From NCBI GenBank assembly GCA_038087015.1, contig JASBNA010000100.1, positions 41,915 through 105,914 on the forward strand: a stretch of 64,000 nt of DNA. Reading direction: 5' to 3'. The position numbers and the translations under genes were made by a program. Shown one piece after another: positions 10,840 through 20,484 of this stretch; the stretch's first letter is position 1, and each line of letters begins with the position of its first letter. The stretch is from Cerrena zonata. Taxonomy: Eukaryota; Basidiomycota; Agaricomycetes; Polyporales; Cerrenaceae. The notes beneath the pieces were generated by a model that saw only the letters and a list, made by a program, of their open reading frames with translations, did no database searches and had not been told where the DNA came from.

Positions 10840-12451
10840 TCACTTTTTCAAGTCTTGGTTGACGAAATACTTTACCACGTCGATGGCAGCAAGAGAGTCC
10901 TCGCTACTGTCGTGTTCGCCGGTTTGGATGGTTCTGCCCAAGTAAGTAAATGTCAAGTACTTGAGAGGATAACGGAAGGTTGGGGTTGTTTTATGTTTTG
11001 GATACAAGATTGCGGTGTCTACAATCTTATCGTGGATGATTCTCATTGTGTTCAAGTCATTTTCGAGACCATGGCCTATGAGAATTGTGTTGGGGTCCAT
11101 GACACTTTGTAGTAAGTTGATCAGGTCTTCAAAAGAGAGAGCCTCGTCTTTAATTTCTGCGATTCCCGACCATTTGGTATTTAAATCAAGCACTTCTCCC
11201 TTGGGTCTAACGAGCACATCGAGGACTTCTTCACCGCTGAAGAAATCTAGTGCAGGTGATTCTGAGTAACTCGAAACCTTTTGTAGTATAACCCATTTCA
11301 CAGTCGATACCCAAGGCTTCAAAAGAATCTTTATTTGGTTTGAAGGTTTCACTGGTTCTCTGGAAAGGTATCGCCCAGTGCATTTCTCCTGGATTGGACC
11401 AGTAGAAAACATGGGTTTTCGCTATCAGACATGCATCGGTCTCTCCTCCTACTATACCTCCGCAGCATTCGTACACTTTGGTATTCTTATCCTTTCGGAT
11501 CATTTTCCCTGGGTGGTGATGGCATTCTATCGGATCCAAAATATCGCCGAGTTTGAACTCGTTATTACATCTCCTGCAAACACGGTCCTCTTTTGGTTGC
11601 TGAACTGGCGGAATATCCACAATGTATCCGTAAAGTTTGAGTTTTTCTTTCAGAATCGCTAATTCCTTGAGAGCTTTCAAGTAGTCTGACTTATCGGGGC
11701 CCCTCTTAGTCTCTTTGAATTTATCTGGATGAGCCAATTGGTACACACGCTTCTTGAGAACTTGAACATACGTGGTTGACGTGGTGGAAGACGCGATTTT
11801 AAACTCTTCATCAATTGCTCGAAGTATAGGCGTTTTCAAATTAGGATCCACTTTTTTCAAGGTATTTACAATCGTTTGAATATATTGTTTCCTGGTGGGA
11901 AGCGTGGCCGGCGGCGTGGGGATCACCTCTCGAGGAAGAATATACTTTGGGTCTTTTTCTGGTTCTTTGGAGGCTTCCAAATATTCAACCACCCTCTTTT
12001 GGTACTCCTCGGGTGATTGACTGCTAGACGCGAGATCGTACTCTTTAACAACGGCTGATTTGTTGGGGAACTTGTTTCCCGACTCCCGTAAGTAATTAGA
12101 TATCTTCCGAGTGTTAACCGTACGATCTGATCGAGCCACTTGCAAATGGGATACTGACTTGGGTATGATCATGGATATATCAACTCCAGACGAGGTTTTC
12201 ACCTCATCTTTCTTCTTTCTATCCTCATCATTTTTCTTATCCTCATCCGCTTTCTTCTTGTCTTCAACCTTACCTGCCTCTATTTTTGCAACTTTGGTCC
12301 TACCAGCGTCTGCACCGGACAACAGTCTCTTCTTCAGCTTTGCTGATCCTATCTCATGGTTGAAAAGACAGTTAAGTATGTTGCACCGCTTCCTCCGCAA
12401 CAATTCTGGACAATCTATCTCCATAAAGTAACCATCATTGAGTCGAAACAT
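10840..12451 (-). CDS. REX3: REX3-type RNA 3' exonuclease (DEDDh), with one +1 shift
   Basis: REX family 3'-5' exonucleases trim the ends of stable RNAs such as RNase MRP RNA, snRNAs and rRNA in the nucleus. Both frames together give about 536 residues. The N-terminus has a CCCH-like segment (Cys-Pro then Cys-x5-Cys-x3-His near residues 14-31). A Lys/Asp-rich linker follows. Exonuclease motif I is 'GIDCEMG' near residue 381. In the second frame, motif II 'GHGLENDLNTMRIIHDKIVD' and motif III 'HDSSEDSLAAIDV' follow in order. The break lies about 15 residues after motif I. Removing the A at 11254 (plus strand, TGC[A]GGT) yields 'RITALDFFSGE', matching the family pattern R-[IL]-T-x-x-D-F-F-S-G. 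The symbol rests on the CCCH N-terminus; REX1 is less likely. Confidence 0.8.
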
Positions 12452-12551
12452 GGCATTATTCCTAACTACATCTATACCGTTGGCTTCCGACTTCTCATTA
12501 TAACGTTTATAGAAAGTTCCTGGTGTATGGGTCTTGTGTGAAGCCCTAATA

Positions 12552-12617
12552 CTCGGTGCGGGTAACTTTTCAGATCATCTCATCGCGTGCACCGAGACCA
12601 AAAAAAATGGTATATAA
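12552..12617 (+). promoter_or_regulatory. Putative U3 promoter: inverted repeat plus TATA box
   Basis: An 8-bp inverted repeat, ctcggtgc (12552-12559) and gcaccgag (12589-12596), is followed by TATATAA at 12611-12617, 50 bp before the first conserved U3 base. This fits an RNA polymerase II snoRNA promoter. The dyad is a candidate activator site; no factor is assigned. Confidence 0.55.
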
Positions 12618-12666
12618 GGAGTTGGATTCCTAGCGTTTTTATGAATGGTTTTTCTTCTTTTTCTTC

Positions 12667-12962
12667 GTCGACGTACTTCATAGGATCATTTCTATAGGTC
12701 ACGTCCCATCTTTGACTCTTCTAAAGAGCCACTGAATCCAACTTGGTTGATGAGTGAGATACCCTTATACCCTCAAAGTGAGAAACAATTTAGCTTGTCT
12801 GTGATTCTTAGCAGTCCAGTCATCTATCTTTATTTGCCTTTTGTGTGTACGAGATGAACTTGTTTCATTTTCGTCTTAAAAGGAGCGATGATCTTTACCC
12901 TTTGCTTCATGCCTCTTCGGGGGCTTTAGTATTGGGTGGGTATAAGTGGCTGTCTGACAAGT
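12667..12962 (+). ncRNA. SNR17: U3 small nucleolar RNA
   Basis: The sequence begins gtcgacgtacttca and ends gtctgacaagt, the conserved 5' and 3' ends of yeast U3. In between it holds every expected box in order: the GAC/A region (12667-12680), C' (ttgatgagt, 12747-12755), B (caaagtgagaaac, 12774-12786), C (gcgatgatctt, 12885-12895) and D (gtctgaca, 12952-12959). U3 guides early 18S rRNA processing in the SSU processome. Unlike the Saccharomyces cerevisiae SNR17 genes, which have an intron right after the gtcgacgtacttca block, this copy continues directly with ataggatcat and so appears intronless. A TATA box lies 50 bp upstream. Length is about 296 nt, somewhat shorter than the baker's yeast RNA. 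Confidence 0.95.
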
Positions 12963-13198
12963 TACTTCTAAAGACATTTTTGTCTTTGGTAGTGACTATA
13001 GTTAACTTATGTTGATTTGTCGACCCTCTTTTCGAAGAGTAGTTGGGTTACTGGGGGAGGGAAGTTTTTTTTTTTTGTACATAGATACTTTTTTTTTAAT
13101 AAACAGGTTTTGTTTAATTTATTATAGTGTAGTTTATAGGGAGTTTACAATCAGTTATGAGATGAGATATATATTGAGAATGCAGAGAGGCCATGAAC
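12963..13198. other. Intergenic region between U3 and AKR1
   Basis: This is AT-rich sequence with T runs that could end U3 transcription and serve as the AKR1 3' flank. No gene is seen; the ORF at 13009-13227 has no support. Confidence 0.5.
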
Positions 13199-15580
13199 CT
13201 AAACAGCTTCATTACCTTGATATTTAGGAGGTAATTCATACAATTTGTAATAGTCAACAACTTGACCATTCAAGTTATTTTCACCTTCGATTGGCAAGTA
13301 AAAAACATTTCTCCATTTGGTTTCACCTAAAAACCAAAAATCGGACCAATTCTGTTTTAAACCATAATCGGTAGGGATATCAACACCATTAAGGGACGTG
13401 AAAGTTTGGCGATTTTGACTTTTGTTAAATAAAGAAGCAATTGTTAATTTTATAGTAAGAATGAATTGATCTAAACCAATTAATTTAGCACACATACCCA
13501 ACAGGGAGTTTTTACCGTGTTGGTGGTTATGAGATGAAACACTTGGTTGTAAATTATTATTAAAGTCTCTTGGTAAAGTTGAATGATTGAATGAGTTACC
13601 AATTTTATTATTTAATAAGCTGAATTCCCATGTAGTGATTCCTTTACAAATTTGGAATGTTTGTACAACGCAAAGAAATGTTATCCAGATAAGTTGTATT
13701 AAACACCAGATCATAATATTAAAATGGAAAGGTTTGTGGTGATAACCAATACAAAACTCTTCCGATAATAAGGAACACTTTAATTCATCATCACTTTCAT
13801 AACCATTTAAATCTTCAAGAACATCAAAGTATTTGATTGATAAATTAGTAAATATAATGACTGCCAAAGCTAATGAATAAACAAAAGTCATGAATAATTT
13901 ATGATTTCTAACACCGACTTCATTATAAACCCAGGGACAATAATGATCAAACCTAGCCACTAACTTTTTATTATGTTTTGAAAATCTTGATCTTAAAGGT
14001 TTACGAATGAAGGTATTAACACAAAAATTATCAGTGTCAAATTTACCTAATTTAATCAAATCTTTAACTTGTTCTAAAATAACCGAATTATCACTTGGAG
14101 TTGGAACAAAACCTGGATTGATAAACATGGCTTTGAAAAATGACCAAACAAATAAAACAATTATAATTGATAATAAGATATTAGTGAAGAATCTTTTAAA
14201 TATTAAAGTTGGGAAAATTTGGAAAGCCCATACTAAAATAGTCCAAAATGCAGTTCCTGAAAAAATTCCTGCTAAAAAGGGAGTTTTAAATAAAGCTTTA
14301 TCATCCAATAAATAAGTTGGTATTATAAATTTTAGTAAAAAAATTATTGATCCAATGAACAATAAAATTGATAGGAAAAGTTTTGGGATCACATAACCTT
14401 GACTAAAAGAACAAGTATAAAAAATTAATGGTAAAATAATATAAGGAGTTAAAAATGTAATAATTTTACCGTATTTTGGTTTTAACCAATATTCTTTAAT
14501 GGTCCATTGTCTTTTTGGAGATCTACCAGTTTCCAATAAAACCTTACACCAAGTTGGTAAGCAGTTCATATCTTTTGCAACTCCAAAAGAATTTTTACCT
14601 TGATCATTCTTAGCAAAAATGTCTGAACCTGCTTCGACTAGAGTTTTCAAAACACTTTTATAACCTTTAATGAAAGCCCAATGTAAAGGAATGAAAAGAG
14701 AATTATCAACTTTATTAACATCAGCACCAAATTTTAATAATGCTTTGATGGTTAAAAAATCACCTTGATAAGCAGCCCAATGTAATGAAGTACGATTAGC
14801 ATTATCAGGTTCATCAACGTATAATTTATTTTTAGAATCATTAGTTGAATAAGTCAATAATAAATAAATCACAAGGGTTATATTGGAACTATGAACTGCC
14901 AAATGTAATGCATTATAAGATTGTGCATCACGTATAGATGGATCAGCATTGGTATTAGTTAAAAGGTAATCAACTATATAAACCAAACCATTACGACAAG
15001 CCCAATGCAAAGGAGTTGCTTTCAAGTCACCTCCTGAATAGTTCGGATCAGCTTTTGAATATTCATTAGTACATAAATACTCAACAACGGTTAATCTATT
15101 GTTAATTGAAGCCCAATGTAATCCAGTGATTCCATCGGTGAAAGTATCCATTGAATTAACTTTACCCAGAGAAATCATTTCTTTAACCGTATCCAACTCA
15201 CCTTTTTGACAAGCATTCATGAAACTGGCCAAGGTTGGGTTCAATTCTTGTTCTGTTGGTTGGTTTTCTTGTGCTGGAATATCATCTTCCTTTTTATCAT
15301 TACTAGGAATGTGATCCAATTTTTCTTGATCGGTATCAAGAATAGCTTCAGTTGATTTGAGCGATACGATATCCTGATCTTCTGTTTGATCTGGCTTAAG
15401 ATTGTCTTCTGCTTGATCTGGCTTTGAGCTATTTTCTGCTTGATCCGGCTTTGAAGTATCTTCTGCTTGATCTGGCTTTATCGCAGAACCTTCTACCTTT
15501 TGATCAGAATGATCATCGAGCACTTCGTTTTTTTCCAAAGCAGCCGACTTGGATTGATCTTTAGCACTCTCCTCCAGCAT
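13199..15580 (-). CDS. AKR1: Ankyrin-repeat palmitoyltransferase Akr1
   Basis: This S-acyltransferase of about 793 residues resides in Golgi or endosomal membranes and palmitoylates cytosolic proteins such as yeast casein kinases. After an acidic N-terminus there are about five to six ankyrin repeats (roughly residues 115-345, e.g. 'TPLHWACRNGLVYIVDYLL' and 'TSLHWAAYQGDFLTIKALL'). Membrane segments follow, then a cytosolic catalytic loop with 'FDHYCPWVYNEVGVRNHKLF'. The signature is Asp-His-Tyr-Cys, as is typical of Akr1, rather than DHHC. More membrane spans and a polar tail follow. The N-terminal region (about residues 36-70) repeats a Lys-Pro-Asp-Gln-Ala/Thr-Glu-Asp heptad four times. The frame is intact. 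Confidence 0.95.
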   Translation of the reverse strand: MLEESAKDQSKSAALEKNEVLDDHSDQKVEGSAIKPDQAEDTSKPDQAENSSKPDQAEDNLKPDQTEDQDIVSLKSTEAILDTDQEKLDHIPSNDKKEDDIPAQENQPTEQELNPTLASFMNACQKGELDTVKEMISLGKVNSMDTFTDGITGLHWASINNRLTVVEYLCTNEYSKADPNYSGGDLKATPLHWACRNGLVYIVDYLLTNTNADPSIRDAQSYNALHLAVHSSNITLVIYLLLTYSTNDSKNKLYVDEPDNANRTSLHWAAYQGDFLTIKALLKFGADVNKVDNSLFIPLHWAFIKGYKSVLKTLVEAGSDIFAKNDQGKNSFGVAKDMNCLPTWCKVLLETGRSPKRQWTIKEYWLKPKYGKIITFLTPYIILPLIFYTCSFSQGYVIPKLFLSILLFIGSIIFLLKFIIPTYLLDDKALFKTPFLAGIFSGTAFWTILVWAFQIFPTLIFKRFFTNILLSIIIVLFVWSFFKAMFINPGFVPTPSDNSVILEQVKDLIKLGKFDTDNFCVNTFIRKPLRSRFSKHNKKLVARFDHYCPWVYNEVGVRNHKLFMTFVYSLALAVIIFTNLSIKYFDVLEDLNGYESDDELKCSLLSEEFCIGYHHKPFHFNIMIWCLIQLIWITFLCVVQTFQICKGITTWEFSLLNNKIGNSFNHSTLPRDFNNNLQPSVSSHNHQHGKNSLLGMCAKLIGLDQFILTIKLTIASLFNKSQNRQTFTSLNGVDIPTDYGLKQNWSDFWFLGETKWRNVFYLPIEGENNLNGQVVDYYKLYELPPKYQGNEAV

Positions 15581-15798
15581 CTCAAGTGTATTTGAAATCA
15601 GATAAAGTATGGAAATGAAATCAGAAATGAAAATTCATACCAGTTTTTTTTTTTTTTTTTTTTTTTTTTTGATTCTCCAGCGAGAGCCAAATATTTTTTT
15701 TTCTGTTCGCTCAATCTACGCCTACTTTGGACTACGATATCCATGACCTTTTGATACACAGACTCAAAGTACAATATATAAAGTAGCGTCTAGTAATA
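15581..15798. other. AKR1 upstream region with long T tract
   Basis: A poly(T) run of about 26 (15644-15669) lies upstream of AKR1 and may act as a nucleosome-depleting element. No gene is seen. Confidence 0.5.
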
Positions 15799-16725
15799 CT
15801 AAGTGAGATGGTGGTGATGTAAGGATGACTTATCTGAATCCATCTGGGAGAAAGAATCCTTGCGAGCGAAGGAACCAAGGCTTCTTATGCTTTTATTATC
15901 AACAACCGTAGCATCGTCATCGTAGGAAGCCTTCAGTTTCTTGGGAAGATGGACATTTTCATGGTAAGGTTGGGAGGACGTAGTTACTGTTGTTGAGGAA
16001 GTTTGCAAAGTAGGAGACCGAGAAGCAAAAGAAGAAGCAGAATTTGAAGAAGGAGTTGAAGAACCAGAATGCAAATGTTTATTTACAAAATTTTGAACTG
16101 ATTCCCCAGCCTTGATAGCACCCGGTTTAACCTTGTCGTCAACAAAGGGCGAAACCTTATCATTAATGAAATTGGGTCTAACTTCTGATTCATCAATCAA
16201 CCCCAAATTTTTTTCCCCAACTTTGATTAAATGTTTATTTAGTAATAAGAAATTTCTCAGATTGGCCTTATAGCCAATTTCAATGATATCACCCACGATT
16301 GGAATTAACGAAAGAGCAAAATCAATGAGGATATTGATTAAAAACAATAATTGTAAATCTAGCGGTAATCCGTCGTCAATTTTTCTAGCTAATGCAAAAA
16401 TGGATAACGACCAGTAAATTGCAATGATGCTACCAAAAGCTGGAATTAGCCCCACAATATTAGTCCAACCAACCTTGATACCTAAAAGATTAAAAGACAT
16501 ATCATATCTATAAGCTTTTTTCCGAACCTTATTTAATATCTTATAGTCATTTGGAGAAATTCCATCGGGGACTCTTCTCTTGACCCGTTTAGTTTTGGTG
16601 GTATTCCCCTTGGAGTCGCGGGCAATGGGGAAATACTCATAGTAAGGGTCCTCCACCGCGAATTTATTCCATTGATTATCTTTAATAAGTCTATTTGTAA
16701 TGAATTTTATTACAAACAGAGACAT
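15799..16725 (-). CDS. DUF4112 membrane protein
   Basis: The 308-residue product has a conserved central domain (about residues 65-180) matching the DUF4112 pattern: a segment 'VGWTNIVGLIPAFGSIIAIY' and a second hydrophobic hairpin ending 'LIPIVGDIIEIGYKANLRN'. Both contain the Gly-x-Ile-P-x-x-G-D type turns of that family. The N-terminus is basic. The C-terminal third is Ser/Thr-rich and probably cytosolic, and it ends in a His run. The function of DUF4112 proteins is unknown. The frame opens at a TTG two codons earlier; the ATG at 16725 is preferred. It is divergent from the gene at 17051. Confidence 0.75.
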   Translation of the reverse strand: MSLFVIKFITNRLIKDNQWNKFAVEDPYYEYFPIARDSKGNTTKTKRVKRRVPDGISPNDYKILNKVRKKAYRYDMSFNLLGIKVGWTNIVGLIPAFGSIIAIYWSLSIFALARKIDDGLPLDLQLLFLINILIDFALSLIPIVGDIIEIGYKANLRNFLLLNKHLIKVGEKNLGLIDESEVRPNFINDKVSPFVDDKVKPGAIKAGESVQNFVNKHLHSGSSTPSSNSASSFASRSPTLQTSSTTVTTSSQPYHENVHLPKKLKASYDDDATVVDNKSIRSLGSFARKDSFSQMDSDKSSLHHHHLT

Positions 16726-17050
16726 TTTCAAGCTTATAAGAAGTAGTTAGTAACCTGAAATTTTTCAAAAGCTATCGCTTTATAGCTGCAAACAGGATTG
16801 CTATCTGCCGTGTCGCGTAATGTCGCGATCGACCACGCGACATTTTGGGTGTATGGGTCTACTTTTTATGGGCTGGTGCATGTGAAAAGTCCCGGGGAAA
16901 GTGCATAGACAAAGATTAATAAGGATCTTTATCTAGTTACTCCACCTAAATTTCAGACCCTTGAAGTTGTTGCTTTTAACGATTAAGTATATAAACAATT
17001 TGAGTTGACAATTCGAATAAATTTACGATCGTAAAATACAAAAATTTACC
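16726..17050. promoter_or_regulatory. Divergent promoter with three CGCG boxes
   Basis: The region holds TGTCGCGT (16811-16818), TGTCGCGA (16821-16828) and, inverted, ACGCGACA (16835-16842), together forming a compact dyad. CGCG cores resemble sites bound by Rsc3/Rsc30-type or MBF-type factors in yeasts; the factor is an inference. A GCTGCAAA motif lies at 16785-16792. Confidence 0.5.
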
Positions 17051-18409
17051 ATGATCCGGTATGTGTTAGGAGCAGTTATTAATAAAATACCCTATTTGCC
17101 CAGTTATGAAGAAGTGCCCATTGAAGAGAAGATCCACCAAGTGATTGTGAATAGAAGACAAGAAGAACAAATACGAACGCCGTCACCCAGTGAGGATGAA
17201 TTGATTGAAAATGAACCTTCTACCAATGCAATTCCATTACAGCAACCACAAGGGAGTATAAGCCGATATAACTGTTTGCACTATTCGGATACCTGTGATG
17301 ATTTCCCGCGAGAAGTTGGCAATTCACCAATTAATCGAATTAAGGATTATTATTTCCAGCCCAATACCCCAACCAAGGTTCGCGGAAGTCAATGGGATGA
17401 CGATGACGAGACCATGCGATACGACCATAATCCCATCATGACCAAGTATAGTCAAATTGGGTGTATTCCGGAAGTGGAGGAAGAAGCGGAAGGAGAAAAT
17501 GTCATTGGGTTAGGGTTAAGGACTCCACCGGGGTACGAGGAGCCCAGTACGCCGCCAGAACAAATCCACCAGGAAAACGAAGATACCAAAGAGATACGCA
17601 TCAAGCAGTATTTGGATGAACAGAATAACAAGTTTGATACTTTGATTCATAATAATTTGGATATTGTAATCAAACAACAAGAATTATTTGAAGAAAAGGA
17701 AGAAGAAGAGGAAAATTTGACAAAGTTGTTGATTGAATTTCTTCGTATGAAACCATTGAGTTTCCGGGAAAAACTACAGTACTCTAATCGAGTGTTTAAA
17801 TATGGAATTAAGTTAATCAATCCCTTTAAGCAAACTGAACCGGAGATGGCTAGATTGGCCGAGCCGGTTTCCATACGACCCAATTATGAAGAAGACGAAT
17901 ATAAAGACGTGATACAAGTATTCAATAAACTCAAACCGGAAATCAAAAATCGCATTATCGATAACTATCGAAAAGAAGAAGAAATGAAGAGATTTGAAAA
18001 TGAATCATTAATTGATAAATTTGAAATGTTGAGTATCCTAATGATCAAAATTACCATCAGTACCATTAAGTATATGATACCAATTATACAAATTATTATC
18101 AATAAATTCAATAAAGACGAAATTTATTTATTCAATCAACTGAATTTTAATAAACTCATGAAAATCATCATTAAAAGTTTAATCTTTACCGAAAATCAAT
18201 TGAACAATGACTTTCTCAAAAATTACCAATACGGTTTTACGAAAGACGATGAATTGGATGATTTTTGTAAAGAAATGTCAAATAACGCACACCATTTCTT
18301 TAACAACAAATCAGTAGACTCGTTTAAGTCCGCTGGCTCGACTAACTTTGAAAGCTCTGAAAAACTATCGGTATTCAAAATCGCTGAACAATTCGTAGAT
18401 GAATTTTAA
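17051..18409 (+). CDS. Unrecognised acidic protein
   Basis: The 452-residue product has a short hydrophobic N-terminus. An acidic, Pro-rich region follows (about residues 50-180, with repeated Thr-Pro and Ser-Pro sites that could be phosphorylated). There is then a Glu-rich coiled-coil-like stretch (about 180-235) and an Ile/Lys-rich hydrophobic segment near 335-355 that may be a membrane span or buried helix. The C-terminus is Ser/Asn-rich. No family is recognised. It is divergent from the DUF4112 gene. Codon usage and AT content match the neighbours, and the frame is intact. Confidence 0.65.
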   Translation: MIRYVLGAVINKIPYLPSYEEVPIEEKIHQVIVNRRQEEQIRTPSPSEDELIENEPSTNAIPLQQPQGSISRYNCLHYSDTCDDFPREVGNSPINRIKDYYFQPNTPTKVRGSQWDDDDETMRYDHNPIMTKYSQIGCIPEVEEEAEGENVIGLGLRTPPGYEEPSTPPEQIHQENEDTKEIRIKQYLDEQNNKFDTLIHNNLDIVIKQQELFEEKEEEEENLTKLLIEFLRMKPLSFREKLQYSNRVFKYGIKLINPFKQTEPEMARLAEPVSIRPNYEEDEYKDVIQVFNKLKPEIKNRIIDNYRKEEEMKRFENESLIDKFEMLSILMIKITISTIKYMIPIIQIIINKFNKDEIYLFNQLNFNKLMKIIIKSLIFTENQLNNDFLKNYQYGFTKDDELDDFCKEMSNNAHHFFNNKSVDSFKSAGSTNFESSEKLSVFKIAEQFVDEF

Positions 18410-19392
18410 TACTTTTTCTTTATTATTAGATCGTATAAGATCGTATTAGATCGTATTAGATCGTATTGTAGCGGTACGGGGTGTGGTACGGGGGTGCGGT
18501 ACGGGGGTGTTCGTGGAAGCTCATGGAAGCTCATGGAAGGTTGGCCCCCTGGGGGTTACCCGGCACCTCTGCATAATCTGGACACTTTCCCCTATTGATG
18601 TTTTCCGGACGCCGCGCACGACCAGCCCCCTAATTCCAACACAAATAGAATCCGGATTCTCATTCTTTTTTTTTTTTTTTTTTTATTTTGTTCTGGCAAT
18701 TTATTACTCTTCTTTTTCTGTTTTCCCTCACTTTTTTCCTACTTGTTGTCATCCCTTTTTCTCATCAAACTAACAAAAAAATTTTTTTTTTTCAAGTTTG
18801 GTTTAGTTAATCGTTTAAGTTACGAAACTACTACAACCCAACTACTCTACGAAATCAGTCTGCCACTACATTGGGGTTATTCATTTAATACCTTTTTCTG
18901 GCTGTGTTATTTGTTTCGTGTGTCAACTATCAGAGTTTTCCCTCCCGCTGTCAGTCGCCACCCATTTTCTGCCTTCCCTTGCCGCTTGCTGGTTTTTGAT
19001 TGGTTGATTGCTCGCTGTTCTGGTCCGTGCACGTCCTTTTTTGGTCTTTCCCACGTCCTCGTTTCCCTTTCTTTCTGACGCCTTGATTGGTTGAATTTCA
19101 GAAAGTTTCCTTTTCCTGGTTTTTTTTGCTTGTTAAAAGCGCTCGTTTTTTGTTAAGGACACGCGGTCGCTTGCTTTGCTCCCTCTCTGCTATTAGGAAG
19201 TAGAGAAAAGAATCCGTACCGCGCGCGGCTTTTTTAATAGAAAAAGGATTTGTTTCGCACTTTTGCCTTTCCTTCTCCTGTTTTTGACAACTTTTAAAGT
19301 TGAGTATTCTACTTTTGAGTAGAAGACGGTTACCTTTGTTTTAAATTTTTTTTTTTTATTTTTTTTTTTTTTTTTTGATTATTTGATTGATC
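18410..19392. other. Long intergenic region, promoter of the 19393 gene
   Basis: This 983-bp region begins with tandem repeats (described separately) and continues with a pyrimidine-rich, T-tract-rich sequence up to the next start codon. It contains a perfect palindrome ccgcgcgcgg at 19219-19228 and several attgg/ccaat-like elements (near 19000 and 19085). The ORFs here (18483-19078) are low-complexity and unsupported. The length suggests a heavily regulated promoter or a long 5' leader. Confidence 0.45.
18428..18541. repeat. Three adjacent short tandem repeats, one G-rich
   Basis: Four copies of the 10-mer agatcgtat(t/a) occupy 18428-18467. They are followed by three copies of a 13-14-nt G-rich unit with core ggtacgggg (about 18471-18510). 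Two and a half copies of ggaagctcat follow (about 18514-18541). The middle block has four G runs and could form a G-quadruplex. Confidence 0.85.
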
Positions 19393-20484
19393 ATGGCTTT
19401 GTGTTCTCAAGCTTTTTCAACCTCAAATAAACGTAGTTGCACCTTGAATACCGGGTTTGAGTCAAGTCCTGCTAAGAAGATATGCTTGTCAAAATTGAGG
19501 TCGGGGTCTGATTCAAAGAATCACCGCGTCACCATTGCATCGAATCCAGCATTTCAATTTCCAGTCTCGACCCGTACCGCTGCTCCCGGTGCGGCTCACC
19601 ACAACCAGGTTGTGTACTCGTCGTCGGAAAATGAAGATGATTCCGATGATGAACAGTCTTGCTACAACGCCGATCAAATTAAAGCTAAAAGAAGAGCCTC
19701 CACCAGGGTTTCTTTTTCTTTGAATACCAATTCTGCTTTATCAAAGGCCATTTCCAAGTATTCGGATGATGATGACGATGATGAAGAGTCATCGATTAAT
19801 AATAATACCACTCATCATCCAATTGTAGATGGTGATGATTGTTCTGATAATATTGATTGTAAATTGTCGTCTCCAATTAATAATTCTACAATTAATATTA
19901 ATCCTGCTACTCCAATCAATCAGGGTTTCAATATCTCGGATCATTCCAATCAACCTTTGAAAAAATCAATTCCCGAATCAGATAAACATTCAAGATCAAA
20001 ATGCTTTGAATATTTGGTTGGCGCCATTGATGAAGCCTGGGCTAGATACTGTGATGCTACTACGTATGTGGAAGATGAAACTTATGGTTATAATACTCCA
20101 AATTCAGTGGCTACTGATGATGAAGATTATTTCGGTAACACCACTGATTTTACCGATTATGATTCTGAATTTGAACATCATCATTCTAAATCTTCAAAAC
20201 CTCATTTATATACCCCAGCCACCTCTCCTTCCACTCCTTTATCCAACTCTTCAAAAGATCCTTCTTCTTGTCAATTACAAGCTTTGAAAGATCGTTTAAC
20301 CAAGGCTAAATATTTCTTACAAGACTTGGTTGATTCAGATGATTGTTTGGATGCTAGCGCTTTTTGGAAACGTTGGGATATGATTAAATACGCCACCATT
20401 GAATTGGTTGAAGATGACGATGATGACGATGTCGTTGAATCAACCATTGATGAATTAGAAGATGGCCGCTTGTTTGCTAACTAA
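19393..20484 (+). CDS. Unrecognised Ser/Asp-rich protein, possibly nuclear regulator
   Basis: This 363-residue protein starts at the ATG at 19393. It is dominated by Ser, Asn and Asp and carries several acidic runs (near residues 78-85, 125-133 and 340-348). A basic segment 'KAKRRASTRVSF' lies near residue 100. A conserved-looking core near residues 205-225, 'CFEYLVGAIDEAWARYCD', is followed by helices rich in Leu/Lys/Asp in the last 80 residues. The composition suggests an intrinsically disordered nuclear or cell-cycle regulator, but no family is recognised. The long T-rich leader and palindromic CG element upstream hint at complex regulation. Confidence 0.65.
   Translation: MALCSQAFSTSNKRSCTLNTGFESSPAKKICLSKLRSGSDSKNHRVTIASNPAFQFPVSTRTAAPGAAHHNQVVYSSSENEDDSDDEQSCYNADQIKAKRRASTRVSFSLNTNSALSKAISKYSDDDDDDEESSINNNTTHHPIVDGDDCSDNIDCKLSSPINNSTININPATPINQGFNISDHSNQPLKKSIPESDKHSRSKCFEYLVGAIDEAWARYCDATTYVEDETYGYNTPNSVATDDEDYFGNTTDFTDYDSEFEHHHSKSSKPHLYTPATSPSTPLSNSSKDPSSCQLQALKDRLTKAKYFLQDLVDSDDCLDASAFWKRWDMIKYATIELVEDDDDDDVVESTIDELEDGRLFAN

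Noticed and set aside
18483..19078. Two open frames in the spacer before the 19393 gene
   Set aside because: They run through T tracts and tandem repeats, have no recognisable content, and look like promoter sequence.
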